Positions 21,371 to 34,429 of a stretch of DNA of 64,000 nt are shown one piece after another. The DNA is from Acanthochromis polyacanthus. Taxonomy: Eukaryota; Chordata; Actinopteri; Pomacentridae. Position numbers and translations under genes: made by a program. Under the pieces are notes generated by a model. It made no database searches. It saw only the letters and a list, made by a program, of their open reading frames with translations, and was not told the origin of the DNA. The number at the start of each line of letters is the position of its first letter. Position 1 is the first letter of the stretch. The stretch spans positions 19,750,984 through 19,814,983 of the forward strand of contig NC_067127.1 in NCBI RefSeq assembly GCF_021347895.1. The letters run 5' to 3'.

Positions 21371-22614
21371 AGCCGACACACACGGCCTGGTGGTGACTGC
21401 TCGGCGGCAGAGACTCTTCGTTCAGAGCGGGCCTCGGTGCAGGACGCTGCTTCATAAATGTCAGGTCACGTCCCTGTTGTTCTGCTTATTACCCACCTTC
21501 TGCCTGACAGACACTTCAGCTGGGCTGCTACACCTAACGAGGACCACAGTCTGAGGAGGATCCTGCTGTGGAGTGAATCCCTGCTTCAGCCCCACAGACA
21601 GCAAGCTGCAGGCCTACTGGAAGTCATTTGGAGGCATCATGACGAACACTGTGCTTCAGAGACTCAGCACAGACATGCATCCGTGTGTTGTTGTATTATA
21701 ATTTACCTATAAGGGACTTGATATTTCAAAAACAGCATATTTTCATATTTGATGTCTCACAATATGTCTCTGCCATCAGTTGTGGGTATTTATCTGCTAT
21801 GTTTAATAGACCTGACTGCAAAAATACAGAGCACTTGTTTTTACACCTTTGTATGAATTCAAATAAATAATCTGACAGAAGGAACAGGAGTCCTTAAGAT
21901 GAATAAGACATACTTTAGGGATGCATTAAACTGTCAGAGGCATCTGATTAAAAGAAGAAAGAAAAGTCTAACATCACAGCTGGCAATAACCACACTTTTG
22001 ATCGCAGTTAAGTTACATTTTCTTGGACTCTTACTTTTGTATAAATATTTTACACACTGCACTTCTTCTATTTCACTCTCACCACTGAGATCAACAAGCT
22101 GATGAATGAGAAACAAAGAGCAGTCATGGCATTTATCATCTTTTTCTCATTGTTCACCTTTGCAGTGTGTGTTTGTGGAATGATCTGGACTTGCAGGCTC
22201 TTCTACCTTAATGGTGCTCAAAGCGCTCGACAGTGGCGACAGATACACACCATGGCGACTGAGCTGCCACGCATGGGTTCGTGTGTGTGTGCGTGTGCCT
22301 GTGTGTATGAAAACATGGATAAAATCCAAAACATATTCAACATGATTTTTCTTCCTGTGGGATTACATTTTTACCTGATGTACATTTGTATGCCACATAT
22401 GTATTTTATCATTTACAGTAAATTTGACAGACATTTCCAGATGTTCTAGGTGCCACCATGTCTTAAGATAAGATGAAAATAAACTTGATTCCTATTGATT
22501 AATCACTGGGGGAATTATGCAGTCTCAATGGAATTCACATGTCTTTTGAATTACTGATGCTGTCCAACTTTTTAATTAGTTGATCGGACACAAACCATGG
22601 CCATAGACATGACA
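21371..22614 (+). other. tlx1 3' UTR and flank
   Basis: AATAAATAAT-type signals lie near 21860 and AATAAA near 22478; either could end the tlx1 mRNA. No other gene was seen. The open frames at 22102-22449 lack any motif. Confidence 0.5.
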
Positions 22615-22760
22615 TTATATACATCCATTATCTATACATCTACATTATCCTCTGTGAGGAAGCTGGAGAACATGCAAACTCCACACAGAAAGATCACAGG
22701 TACAGGCTGGGACGAGAACCAGGGATCTTCTAGCTGTGGGGCATCAGTCTAACCACCAAA
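22615..22760 (-). mobile_element. DANA-like SINE, internally deleted
   Basis: It keeps the GGAGAACATGCAAACTCC segment and a tRNA-like end (AACCAGGGATCTTCTAGCTG) of the family seen at 3901-4248, with the middle lost. Confidence 0.6.
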
Positions 22761-22772
22761 CCCACATTTTAT

Positions 22773-23124
22773 ACTATTCAAAAGTGGGGTCACTTAGAAG
22801 TGTCCTTATTTTTGAAAGAACAACTTTTTTTTCAATGAAGATAACATTAAATGAATCACAAATACAGTCTAGACATTGTTAATGTGCTAAATGACTATTC
22901 TAGCTGGAAATTTCTGATTTTTAATGGAATATCTACATAGAGGTACAGAGGAACATTTCCAGCAACCATCACTCCTGTGTTCTATTGTGGTAGCTAATGG
23001 TGCTGAAAGGCTAACTGATGATTAGAAAACCCTTGTGCAGTTCTGTTAGCACAAGAATAAAAGTGTGGGTTTTCTTGGAAAACATGAAATTTCCTGGGTG
23101 ACCCCAAGCTTTCGAACGGTAGTG
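22773..23124 (+). mobile_element. MITE, copy C (full length)
   Basis: This is the most complete copy of the family. It runs from ACTATTCAAAAGTGGGGTCAC to TTTCGAACGGTAGTG, about 352 bp, with no coding sequence. It abuts a truncated SINE. Confidence 0.8.
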
Positions 23125-24267
23125 TGCACGATGACAATACGCAAGGCAATATTTATTTGTATAGTGCATTTCAAACACAGGAGTAACTCAGTGTGTTTCA
23201 CATAGAAACAAAAATATCCCAAGAATTAAAACTTACAGCTTAAAATAAAACCTGATTATGAATACAATAAAAACTAAAAACATTAAAAATATGAATGAGC
23301 AATAACAGTGCAGAGAAAAGATGAAAATTACAGTTAATTTAAACACAAGTCATTTGTGCTCCAAACAAGAAAGATGCACACTCAGTGATGGACCTAGGAT
23401 CCCTGACCCATCACTATACACACCAGTGAGCAGTGATTCCTGGCACATCTGGGGGTCATCAAGTGTTTATCTCCCTTCAAGTGTGCTTCACCTATTTAGT
23501 CCCACAACACCTCCAGGAGGCTAGGTGGTGAACTCTGGCATCGCAGATTCACCCCTCTAGTGCCAGTTCACACTGCTGCTACACAATCCAAACAGCACTG
23601 CCACGTTCAAGTGACCCAGGCCTGTTTAGGAGATGCTCCAGGTAGTGACCAGTGCTGATGCTACCAGTTAGCTAGTGCAAGATGCTGAATACCTAGTGCC
23701 AGCTGCTAAAAAGTGACAAAGAAACTATAGGCTACATATAAACTCTCCATGTCAAAAGCAAACTTATCACTGCCAAAGAAACTATACAAGCCAGCTCACC
23801 AAACTTGCTAATGCTAACTACTAATTGCTAAAATACCTCACTACTTCAGCCAAGCTCACCACAGGCACAGACTATACAAGCAGACTTCATCTAAGATGCA
23901 AGTACCAGTTGCTAACTGCTAATTGCTAATGCTATCTAAAAAGAACAAAAGACAACGACACAGCCTCTACCTTACAACACAGACTTACCTGAGATGGCTG
24001 CATGGTCCCAAAGAGGCTCTAACAGGCCACGCCCCCACCTTATCTACACTTCCTCTTCCTGGATCTCTGCCCATTGGGAGAGGGAAAAGAGGGCGGGGAA
24101 AGCAGAGTGAAGGAGGGGGTTTGTCCTCTGCCTCTCCCTACTCCCTCTATTTCACTCCCCAACTATTTTTATTTCTCCTAATCCATCTCCAATGACTAGA
24201 TCCAGTAGCCACATCTGACATGTCCCTCACTGTCTTCCTCAGACTCTGCCAGTGCACTCCCAGCTCC
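23125..24267. other. Gene-free; LINE-tail-like start
   Basis: 23145-23300 has the GCAAGGCAATATTTATTTGT style of a widespread fish repeat. The rest, including GCTAAT/GCTAAC-rich text at 23640-23940, is unclassified. No gene was seen. Confidence 0.45.
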
Positions 24268-24560
24268 CTCAAAAGTGAAACAAATCACTACACCCCACTT
24301 CAACTGGGTGAACTCTGGTCCTCCATCCCCTCTGCTCAGCTTCTATCTTTAAATCTGCATATCTAGCCTTCTTCCTCTCATAAGCTGCCTCTACTGCATT
24401 TTCCAACTGGACTGCTTCAATGAAAAACACTGTATTTTCATTGACAGACTACAAAACAACGTCTAGCCTCAGATTAGTACACACTATTTTTTTGGGTAAC
24501 AACAGGCTTTCCTCCTAAATCTACCTGCATTTCCCGACCAAGAGGCCACATCCCTGCCTC
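24268..24560 (-). pseudogene. Non-LTR retrotransposon fragment
   Basis: The minus strand reads ENAVEAAYERKKARYADLK and then GWRTRVHPVEVGC, a pattern I know from the C-terminal region of fish LINE polyproteins. A stop follows near 24275 and the upstream frame is broken. Confidence 0.6.
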
Positions 24561-24739
24561 CTTCCTGACTTAAGGCCCCTACACTTCTCCCTCTCTTGAG
24601 CTAATTTCTGAACTACCCTCTCCTTTCTAGAACCTCCAGAATTCACCTGCTTTCTCCTCTCTTCAATTCCTGCAGCTAAGCTTCTTAACACTTCATTTAA
24701 AAGAGCTCACCCATGAGCATGAAAAAAGGACAAAATTTA

Positions 24740-25282
24740 AGATAAACGAGGCTGTAGTAAAATAATTAAAAAGGCTCAGCCATTCAGAAGTCTGATGATT
24801 GTGGGCGCGAAACTTGACATGGCTCTCTTGGTCTTAAAAATGAGTGACCTCTATCTCTGGCCTGAATGGAGCAGACTGCAGGAGCTGTGCAGTGTGTGAG
24901 TGGTGTCTGAGGCTATCTGTGTTCCTTTAAGTTTTATCCTTCTGTTGTAGATGCTGATGAGTGGTTCTTGCTCCAGTCCATTTATTTTACTGCTCATTAT
25001 TATGATTTTGTTTAGGGGAATGCGATGGATGGTGGATAGGGACCCAAACCAGGCTGAGATGTTGAAGGTAAAGACTGATTCAATGAAACATTTGTAGAAA
25101 GCTGTTAGAACTGACTGGTGAACTTGAAGTTTGCAGAGTTTCACCATGAATGCTGTTTCACCGTGTTTGGTTTGAACTCTGGGGTCTGCTATCTGACCTG
25201 AGTGTGTAGATCTCAGAGTCCTACTGGGTTTATATTCCATATTAATGTATTCTGGACTTAAATCATTCAGTGACTTATACAC
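24740..25282 (-). pseudogene. Two joined LINE fragments
   Basis: One open frame starts with an L2-type tail (KSLNDLSPEYI, PSRTLRSTHSG, VQTKHGETAF). At about 25148 it runs into the C-terminus of a different LINE (FYKCFIESVFTFNISAWFGS, LISIYNRR, HSSCSLLHSGQR). The second fits the ESVLTF...WFGNLS and SGRRYR tail of fish non-LTR elements. There is no catalytic YxDD. Confidence 0.65.
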
Positions 25283-26111
<829 letters not shown>

Positions 26112-26222
26112 TGTGTGAAGAATTCCAGGGCAGCAGCTTAGTGCTGATATTTCAGAGTGGATGGTGAAATTCTCCTTTACATTCCTCTTCAACCTTTTTA
26201 AAAGCAGTCCTGGAGAATGTCA

Positions 26223-26332
<110 letters not shown>

Positions 26333-26384
26333 CCAGAGTCAAAAAAGAGCCATAAACCACATGAAAAACAACGGGTCTTGCAGC

Positions 26385-26640
26385 AGATGGTGTGGCCCTG
26401 TTCTTAACATCATGGAGTCGGACTGGGATTTACATGAAGCAACATGAGACACCGAGACCGACTGAATCCACAGATAAACTGTGGCAGGTTCTCCAAGTTG
26501 CTCAACAACCTTCAAAGTCACTTGAAAAACTGTATGCGAGCGTACCAAGGTGAACAGATGCCGTTTAAAAGCCGAAGGGCACTCGCACCAAACCTTGACA
26601 AGATTTAGGTTTTCATTCTTTACCACGCTTTTGATAAAGG
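26385..26640 (+). pseudogene. Tc1-like transposase C-terminal remnant
   Basis: The plus strand, with frame breaks, reads DKLWQVLQVA, then SLEKLYASVPR and KPKGTRTK. This matches the ELWQVLQ...LxxSVPRR...KGGHTKY end of Tc1-like transposases. It is inactive. Confidence 0.6.
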
Positions 26641-28400
26641 TATTATTTTTGACAGCCTCCCTAAAAAAATGTTGCATAGCAGGTTGTGTGTGACACTGAA
26701 GTATCTCACTCATATCTAATTCATTTAACAGGCAAAAACATATATATGTGACCAAGGTATGTATTAGTAAAGTTGATTTTTCATTCATTTTCAGTAAACC
26801 AGCATGCTGTGTTTATACATGCTCTCTGAGGAATTCATTTCATCAGACTGAAAGTAACTTGTCATTTTTACATTTTTGTTTTGGTCCAGACTAAACCAAG
26901 TGTGACCTGACTGACTGCTTCCCTTGCCCTCAGTCTTAAATCTATAATTTAGACTGATCACATCCTGTGTACATAGACATTCTGTGAGGTTGATGGTGAA
27001 ATGAAAATAAGTGCATTACATCAAGGACTGGACTTTAGTACAGATTTGAGGTACCTTTAATGCTCATTTCTGTTTCTTCTCTACTGCATATCAGAGGCAA
27101 ATATTGTACTTTTTACTTTACTACCTTTGATATTTTCAGACACAATGTATTCTAAAATGTAATATTTTGTTTTTAAGTAAATTACTCAACAGTTTATTTA
27201 AAGTACAGTTGATCAGTTAGTCGATCAGTTGGTCAACTGACAGAAAATTGAAAACTATTACGTCAGTTTAGACAGCATTTCTCGCAATTTTCAGAATTTT
27301 TACAAACATTCATTGATAGAGAAAATAATCAGAAGGTCACTCCCTAATAAAAATAATCATAAGTTGAAGTAGAAGAATGAGTTCTACCTCAGCCAGCTAC
27401 AGCAGATAAAGCCTACTTTTACTTTAAGGAATGAGTATTTTATTAACAACAGTCCAGCTAACAGCAGCCTTCAGGGAAGGTACCCTGAGGGTTACTTTGT
27501 CAAACCTTGAGAGAACCTTCAGGGAATGTTTACTAAAGATTACTTTGTAGAAGCTTTAGGGGACCTTCAGGGAACATTTGGGGAATGTTTGCTGGAAGTC
27601 CCCGGGGCATTTTTCTGTTTTGAACACTTTCATTTTTAATACTTTAAGTATTTTTTTGAAACAATACTTACTTTAATTTAAATAACGTTTTCAATACGAG
27701 ATGTTTATTAGCAACTGTTGCCTACTGATAGCTAGTGAACACTTTCTCCACCTCTGTTAATATGTACATGTGACTAATAAAAATAAATGGAAGAGCACAT
27801 CTTCCAAAGTGGACTCTGCTTAACCGCAAATTGCAATTTTCAGTGACTGGTAAAGAAAGCTGTGTGAAAAACATGATCATCAGTACTACAGAATAAGCAG
27901 GATAAGCAAGAATTTAGGTGTGAAAACAAAAACACTCACACCGATCGAAATAAACAAGTAAATTTGTCTTTAAACCCTTTCAGACCCTGTGTCCACTGGA
28001 ATAAACATGACGTATTTTTGGTTCTAGAACAATTAATAACTGTGATTTTGTTATTTGAATAATGCTTTGTTACTGATTGGTTCCTGATAATCCAATCACA
28101 GTTAAAGTCATGACCAGTAACTTCACACATCAGAGACAAGACAAGATGCTTGACAGGAGTAGACACCTTTTTCCTTGTAAATGTTGATATATGTTGATTG
28201 TAGCCTAATCAGTTTGCACTCAACAATTCAAAGTGATGATATTTTAAGTTATCCAATGGACATCAGGGTTTGGGTGATAATAACCAAAACTTCATTATTT
28301 GGTGTCACTGTGCAAAGTCATGGAATATCTGTGAGCACTTCATACCTATACTTTGATAGTTTTTTTTTCATCTTAATATTTGTTTATTTTTTTGAAGTGC
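26641..28400. other. Gene-free
   Basis: No gene was found. 27460-27600 has short internally repeated phrases (CTTCAGGGAA, TTACTTTGT). The remainder is AT-rich. Confidence 0.5.
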
Positions 28401-28408
28401 AGTTTGAC

Positions 28409-28590
28409 ATGGTTGACCACATACCAAATTATGATGATAAGAAAGAGACCACCAGATGTAAGAGGCTGTACTGCACAGGAAAAACACACGTCTGTTGTGA
28501 CAAATGCAACATCCACCTGCGCTTTCTGCCACAGAAACTGCCTCAAGGCCAGGAATGCTTTGAGGAGTACAACAACGAGTTTGAAATGTT
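28409..28590 (+). pseudogene. piggyBac-derived transposase C-terminal fragment
   Basis: It reads RCKRLYCTGKTHVCCDKCNI and then LPQGQECFEEYNN. The spaced cysteines with CDKCxxHL and CFxxYHN match the C-terminal zinc-binding domain of piggyBac-like (PGBD) transposases. The catalytic domain is absent. Confidence 0.6.
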
Positions 28591-28593
28591 AAC

Positions 28594-28855
28594 TTGGCTG
28601 CCAAATTCCCCAGATCTCAATCCAAGCCAGTATCTATGGGATGTGCTGGACAAACAAATCCAATCCATGGAGACCACACCTCAAAACTTCCAGGACTGAA
28701 AGGATTTGCTGCAAACATCTTGGTGCCAGGTACCATGGGACACCTTCAGGAGTTTAGTGGAGTCCACGACTCAATGGATCAGGACTGGTTTGGAAGCAAA
28801 AAACCGGACCAACAGAATATAGGCAGGTGGTCAAAATGTTATGCCTAATTGATGT
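28594..28855 (+). pseudogene. Tc1-like transposase C-terminal fragment
   Basis: WLPNSPDLNPSQYLWDVLDK is the SPDLNPxxxxWD segment of Tc1/mariner transposases. It is in the same open frame as the piggyBac fragment just before it. Homology continues out of frame to AAAATGTTATGCCTAATTGA at about 28850. Confidence 0.7.
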
Positions 28856-29902
28856 GCATGGACATAGATGATATGACATGATTTAAAAGTGCCGTGTATT
28901 TGCAAAAATGCCAATAATTTGCATTTTTTCCCCCTATGTCTTGTGCTCAAACACAAACTATTCATATACTGTAGTCATACATAGTGACTGCTGCAAGTCA
29001 GGTCTTACAGTATTTCAAAGACAAAAGTTGCAGGATTGCAAATGGCATGAAAAAAATTATAGCAATTTTATTCTTGACAGACACCAAGTCCCAGTTTCTA
29101 CATCACCTCCAGGTAATTTTATGGGGTTTTCTTTCTTACAAGCTGAACATCTGCTTATCCATCAAAAATCAGTGACTCGATAAAAGTATCCACAAGCTGA
29201 TGTCTGTTTTATTTGTTGTGTTTGTGTGATCAGTTCTGTAGCCTACTGTGTTATAAAGTACAGCAGTACATTATTGCTATTTTACTGCCAAATATATCAA
29301 ATTGTTGTCTTGATTTTATATTACCCAAAATCATACACATGTAAAGTTGTTAATGTTCAGACCTGCACACAGACATACACAGAGACATTCACTTTCAAAT
29401 ATTAAAAACAAAATTTGTTTTTCTTAAGTTTGAATGACATTTCACAGTGCTTCAGTCCATTACAATGGACATGTAAAAATAATAAAAACAAAAAAACTGA
29501 CTTGGCAGAAATGTCTTTGTTCCATGTATTTTCATATTTAAGAGGAGTAAAAATCAACTGGAATAAAACATGCTTTGCTCAGCAGAAAAAAAACAGGTCT
29601 AAGGAGGTTAAATTATGAGTAACTGAAATATGTATAGGCCTTCTGTAATAATAAAATACTGAACGAACAGTGAGCGTGAAAATACAGAGGTATATTAGGG
29701 ATCAAATGGGATATTCGGTGGTTTGTCTCCTCCTACTGACGTGGCTTCAACAGTGCACTGTAATCCACAGATGCTGTAATCATACTTGCTGTCGCTGCAT
29801 GATGACGTAAGTGACGTAGCGACAGGCGACAAACAACAACATTGTGTAAGTGTCCGAGCACGGGAGAAGAAACGTCGCTGTCGTTTGTTTCCACCTCCAG
29901 AC
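28856..29902. other. Gene-free, then sdhaf4 promoter region
   Basis: 28856-29690 holds no recognised gene. About 29700-29902 is less AT-rich and contains TGACGTAAGTGACG, which resembles a paired CRE/ATF site just upstream of the sdhaf4 start. It is probably the promoter (inference). Confidence 0.45.
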
Positions 29903-32194
29903 ATGTATCTTCTGCGTTTATGTGCTTCAACCAGCAGACATGTTGTCTTGAAAGGTCTCTCCGTGGAGTCAGTGTTTACAGGTCAGTGTGTCTTTGTTCA
30001 GGGTGTCCCTCACTTTTTCTCACTTGCTGTCCACCACCTGCTGGTTTTAAGACAACCAGCAAAAGCCATACTTCCCCAGCACAGTGCAGTATGCTTCAGG
30101 TCCATCTGCACCGTGAAGCACTGACCAATGAGTTCTGAAGCATTTGGCTGAATATGAGCAGATAATATTGCCCAGAAAACTTCAGAATTAATTAATAAGT
30201 CACATCATCAATAAATATGAGAGAACCATTTCCATTGGCAGCCATACATGCCCACGTCGTGATACTACTACCACGCTTCACTGATGAGGTGGTATGCTGT
30301 GGATGTGGAGCAGTTCCTTCCTTTCTGCAGACTCTTCTCTTCCTATCATTCTGGTACAAGTTGATCTTTGTCTCATCTGTACATAGGATGTTGTTCCAGA
30401 ACTGCACAGGCTCTTTTATGTTGTTGTTTTTTTTTTTTTTGCAAACTCTAATCTGGCCTTCCTGTTTTTGGGACTCACCAATGGTTCAGTCTAAGTCTTT
30501 TCTTAATTGTTAACTTTGACACAGCTGCCTCCTGGAGAGTCTTCTTGATCTGACCAGCTGTTATTAAGGGCTTTTTCTCTGACCAAGGAAAGGACAAGCT
30601 TTAGTGCCACAAATCTGAGATTCAGTGGTTATCCTTCTAAGATAAGATAATAGTGAAAAACTAGAATCTCAGTAATGAAAGCTACACAGACTTAAGTGGC
30701 ATTTAGGTTTTACTGGTCGGCCTGAATTTTTAGTATAGCAAATCTAACCTGTTGTTAATAAATGCTGTAGTGTTCAGCCTAGAAGTAATACAGTTACTAA
30801 GAGGTGATACAGTTTTGATTCACTTGACATTTAAACAATATTGCGCAAGAGTGTACTCACTTTTGTCGTTTACTGTACACAGTACTTTTTTGTTCTGAAA
30901 TCCTTGTTTTTGTTTCAGGATGTTCACGGTCGGCCAGTGGAGCGGTCAAGGACAGGGAGCCGCTGAAGAAAGCTAAAACCCCACAAGGACAGTTTGACAG
31001 CACTGAGGACAAGAGCAAAGATGTTCTGGAAAGTAAGAGTCCTTACTTTTACTTGCTTAAGATTTCTGCTTGTCACCATAACACCCACCAACAAAAATGA
31101 ATTCTAAGATGAATTAGAATAAAGGTCTGCCATAGAATTATAACTCATCAAACTGGCAAACCATTGAAACAGCTTTCAGGTGATCAAAAAAAAGACATGT
31201 ATGATTAAAAAAATAAGAGTATCTACACTATAACATGTCCAAAAGAATATATAGTTATTTTTAATGTTTCAAAAACTGAGCTTCAGTCATGATATTGGGA
31301 AGTAGCTGCATTTGATTGAAGAAATAAGTGCAATCATGTCTCTGCATTAAATTAATTTATATTGATTTCAATGCTACCTGTTAGCACTTCATAAGAACCA
31401 CACAAGCCCATTTGTTTTGACAACAGGAAAATGACATTTGTCAATCTTTCTGATGCTAAGTAAGTACAGTCAGTGACCAGTTCATTTAGAGAAGCCAGTT
31501 TAGGCTGTGCAACCCAACAATAAATCCTGCCTACGTTAATCTTATGTTTCATTTCTTATGAGCTGCAATGCTTTAAGCTAGGATGCATTTTTAATATTTT
31601 ATCAACCCCATTTATACAGTATGTACAGACTCACCTTGTAGGATTATACTAAATCATTTATAAACAGCACAGACTACAGCATCTGAAATGATCACGAAGG
31701 TTAATCAGCACCTGTTGAACGCAAGTGTAAAAACAAAACAAACACTTCATTCAAGGTTCGCGTACTTACTTTTCCTAGAACGTTCTCCTACTCCTCACAA
31801 GGCTGAGTTTTCTCAGTTGTCAGGATGTGACAGTGTTAAACTCCATCTGCTAGGAAAGGGTGTGCAATGTGGTTGAAAGCTCAGGAAACTGCAAGTAATT
31901 TTTTCCTAGGTAAAGATTGTACGTCACATTCAACCCTTAATTCAGGGGTGAGTTAGAGTTTAGTTTAATGAGCTGAGTCTATCACTGTATGCAGTATAAA
32001 CTGAGGAAAAAGCAGTCATTCATGGAAAATATCTTAACTAAAGCAGCTTCTTTCATTCTGAATTATTCTCTTCTTGTCCTTCAGAGTTTCCTGATGATGT
32101 GAACCCTGTAACCAAAGAGAAAGGAGGTCCTCGGGGTCCAGAGCCCACCCGCTACGGAGACTGGGAGAGGAAGGGCCGCTGTGTTGACTTCTAG
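29903..32194 (+). CDS. sdhaf4: Succinate dehydrogenase assembly factor 4, mitochondrial
   Basis: This mitochondrial matrix chaperone binds the FAD-bound catalytic subunit SDHA and protects it before complex II is assembled. Exons are 29903-29981, 30919-31032 and 32085-32194, giving 100 residues (human 108). All junctions are GT-AG and phases match (1,1). Residues 1-25 lack acidic residues apart from one Glu and are Arg-containing, as a mitochondrial presequence should be. The middle is a charged linker ([14 protein letters not shown]). The last exon holds the family signature, [20 protein letters not shown] followed by [15 protein letters not shown] at the C-terminus, almost identical to human. 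A Tc1 remnant sits in intron 1 and an (AT)n tract just after the stop. The ATG at 29903 is the only one that joins in frame. Confidence 0.95.
30192..30890 (-). mobile_element. Tc1-like transposon remnant in sdhaf4 intron 1
   Basis: The minus strand encodes [16 protein letters not shown] and [19 protein letters not shown], the central DDE region of Tc1-like transposases (WSDETK..., GGGSVMVWGC). The right end has GAGTGTACTCACTTTTGTCG, typical of Tc1 terminal repeats. It is degenerate. Confidence 0.7.
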
Positions 32195-32226
32195 TTCATT
32201 CCCTGTAAATGTGACATGTCATATAT

Positions 32227-32287
<61 letters not shown>

Positions 32288-34429
32288 TTATAATATGGAA
32301 ATGTAATGTGTGGACAGAGGCACTTTTTAAGACTGTTTTGGTTGTGCTGTTCAAAGGTTTATTATTTAAGGTAAGAATGAGGCTGAGCTGGGAACTGTAA
32401 CTGTACTCACAGGAAAAAAAAGCCGAAGTTTTTGCAGAAATTTTGTTTCATAAGCATTTCTTTATGGGTCATGCTGACTTTGTTCTCCATTGCTGAACTG
32501 TAGAGTTTCAGGAACACAAAGACGTGTGTCATGTGACATATATTGACGCAACTTTCATTGTATTTTGCTTTGTATGTAAGACTGTGGAGTACCTGCAATT
32601 TTCCAAATTGCAAATGACAAAATACACACTGTGCAGTTTTCACTGACTGACGCTACAGCTGAACAGAGATGTCTGTTATGGTGACTTGATCTGCAAAATG
32701 ATAAAATCACTTCACCCAGTTGTCGCATTGTTTTTATTTGCGACTTTTTACCTGGACCTAATTATACAAGATGATTGTCAAATTTTGTGCCAGCTGATAT
32801 TGCAAGTTTAGATTATAATGAGTTCAGGAATGTAAACAAATGCTGGTGTTTATTGCAGGTGAGACACATATTGTAGTCCATAACATTGTATTTTACATTT
32901 TTGATCACTTTTCCCTTTCGGTATGCAACTTCTTCCAAGTGTAATCAACATATAAAAGGAAAATGATTCATTTCTCATATTTGCAAACCCACCCTGAACA
33001 GAAGAGGTGTCCTGTGTTATCAACTACATTAAAAAAAATTCAAAATTTAAAATAAAATAAAAAAAATCATTCTCATGTAAAAGTATTGTATTTTATATGT
33101 CGGTTTTTCTAGTGTACATTAAAAGTAAAATTTTAACATACATGTTTTAAAGAGAACCACGTGAAGAACACCATTGCACTAAATATTGATTGAAATGGCC
33201 AGTAATGGAGTCAATAATGAGATACAAAGAATGTTTATTGGGATTGTCTGGTTTCCAACATTAAACATCAGATTGACTCAGAACATCAGAGCTGTTCCTG
33301 AAAACGAACCTAACAGGAGGTTTAATGGTCTCTCAGAGGAAGAGTAAAGTTCCACATCTGCTTCTGTTTCAAATTCAACTCGTTTTCTTTGCATGTTATG
33401 TTGCCTTCAATGTCCCCAGCAATATCGTAATAACAACGATTTCCTCCCACAAAGAAATACAAGAAAGAAGGGTATTTGTTCTGTTAGCGTCAGGCGTTCT
33501 GGTGAATTACTGCTTTTGTATCCTTGAACTGTACTCCAAACACTCCATGTCACACATGTGCTATAATACGTCATCTTTTAGAAAGACGAATATTGTGGTG
33601 TTTGTTTATTCCAGGTGTAATGAAAAATCGTATTTGAGGTGCTGGCTCTGAAGGCAGCACGGCTGGAAGAGCTAAAAAGCTAACGAAGAGATGCTAATGA
33701 AGCTGGGAGCGCAACGACTCTGATAAATGTGGTAAATATGTGTCGGTAGTGTTGTTTTCCCTCGCATACAGGGCTGGGACAGCTGCGACAAGGGTTAGCA
33801 GTCAGACTACTTTGATAAATTTTAGTTAAGTGACTGTTGGTCTGACTTCCGCCGAACACAGTCAGCGGTGGGCGGAAGATACTTAAAATGAGAGGTTTTG
33901 TGAAATGGAATATAGCTTGGTGGATTAATACGATTCCGAATTCACAGAAAGATATCACAGAACTGTGAAACGGGCAAAGATTGGTTTTACGAGCGATATG
34001 GACACATTTAGTAGCAAAACTGTTAAAATGAGTGTACAGTTTTCCCATTGAAGCCATCACTGTGGATGCTGCATTGTTTCTACACTTTCGAGAACTCCAG
34101 AGGTTGACTGAGGCTTCATTCAGCCTCTTACATGTCTGTCATCTTATACTTCCATCGTATACTTGTCTGGGCAACTGTTGAACAGACAGGTATAAACGCA
34201 GGACACATTAGCAGCTCTCTACAGTGGCCAACAATGGCTCCTGTCTGTGTGTCTGGTCACTTACGTTTTGTGTCACCGTTTGTTGCCATGGTTTCCCTGA
34301 CAACCTTCTCTGTCCTCTGTGTTTGGCATCCTTGGAAATATTTTTTTCATATTCAGTCTATGGTTTGAACTAAAGTAAAGCTAGTAGAGCTGCCCGATAC
34401 AAACTGGAACAACTAAACAAACTTTATCC
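32195..34429. other. sdhaf4 3' UTR then gene-free DNA
   Basis: An (AT)n tract occupies about 32229-32283. AT-rich UTR-like sequence follows, with an AATAAAATAAAA run at about 33050. Further right no gene was found. 33650-34060 carries open frames on the minus strand without motifs. Confidence 0.5.
32229..32283. repeat. (AT)n microsatellite
   Basis: About 27 uninterrupted AT/TA units lie 35 bp after the sdhaf4 stop codon, so they are probably transcribed in its 3' UTR. Confidence 0.95.

Noticed and set aside
26339..26788. 149-codon minus-strand open frame
   Set aside because: It is antisense to a Tc1 transposase remnant on the plus strand, which explains its length.
33680..34060. 126-codon minus-strand open frame
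   Set aside because: No motif or exon signals; AT-rich intergenic DNA.
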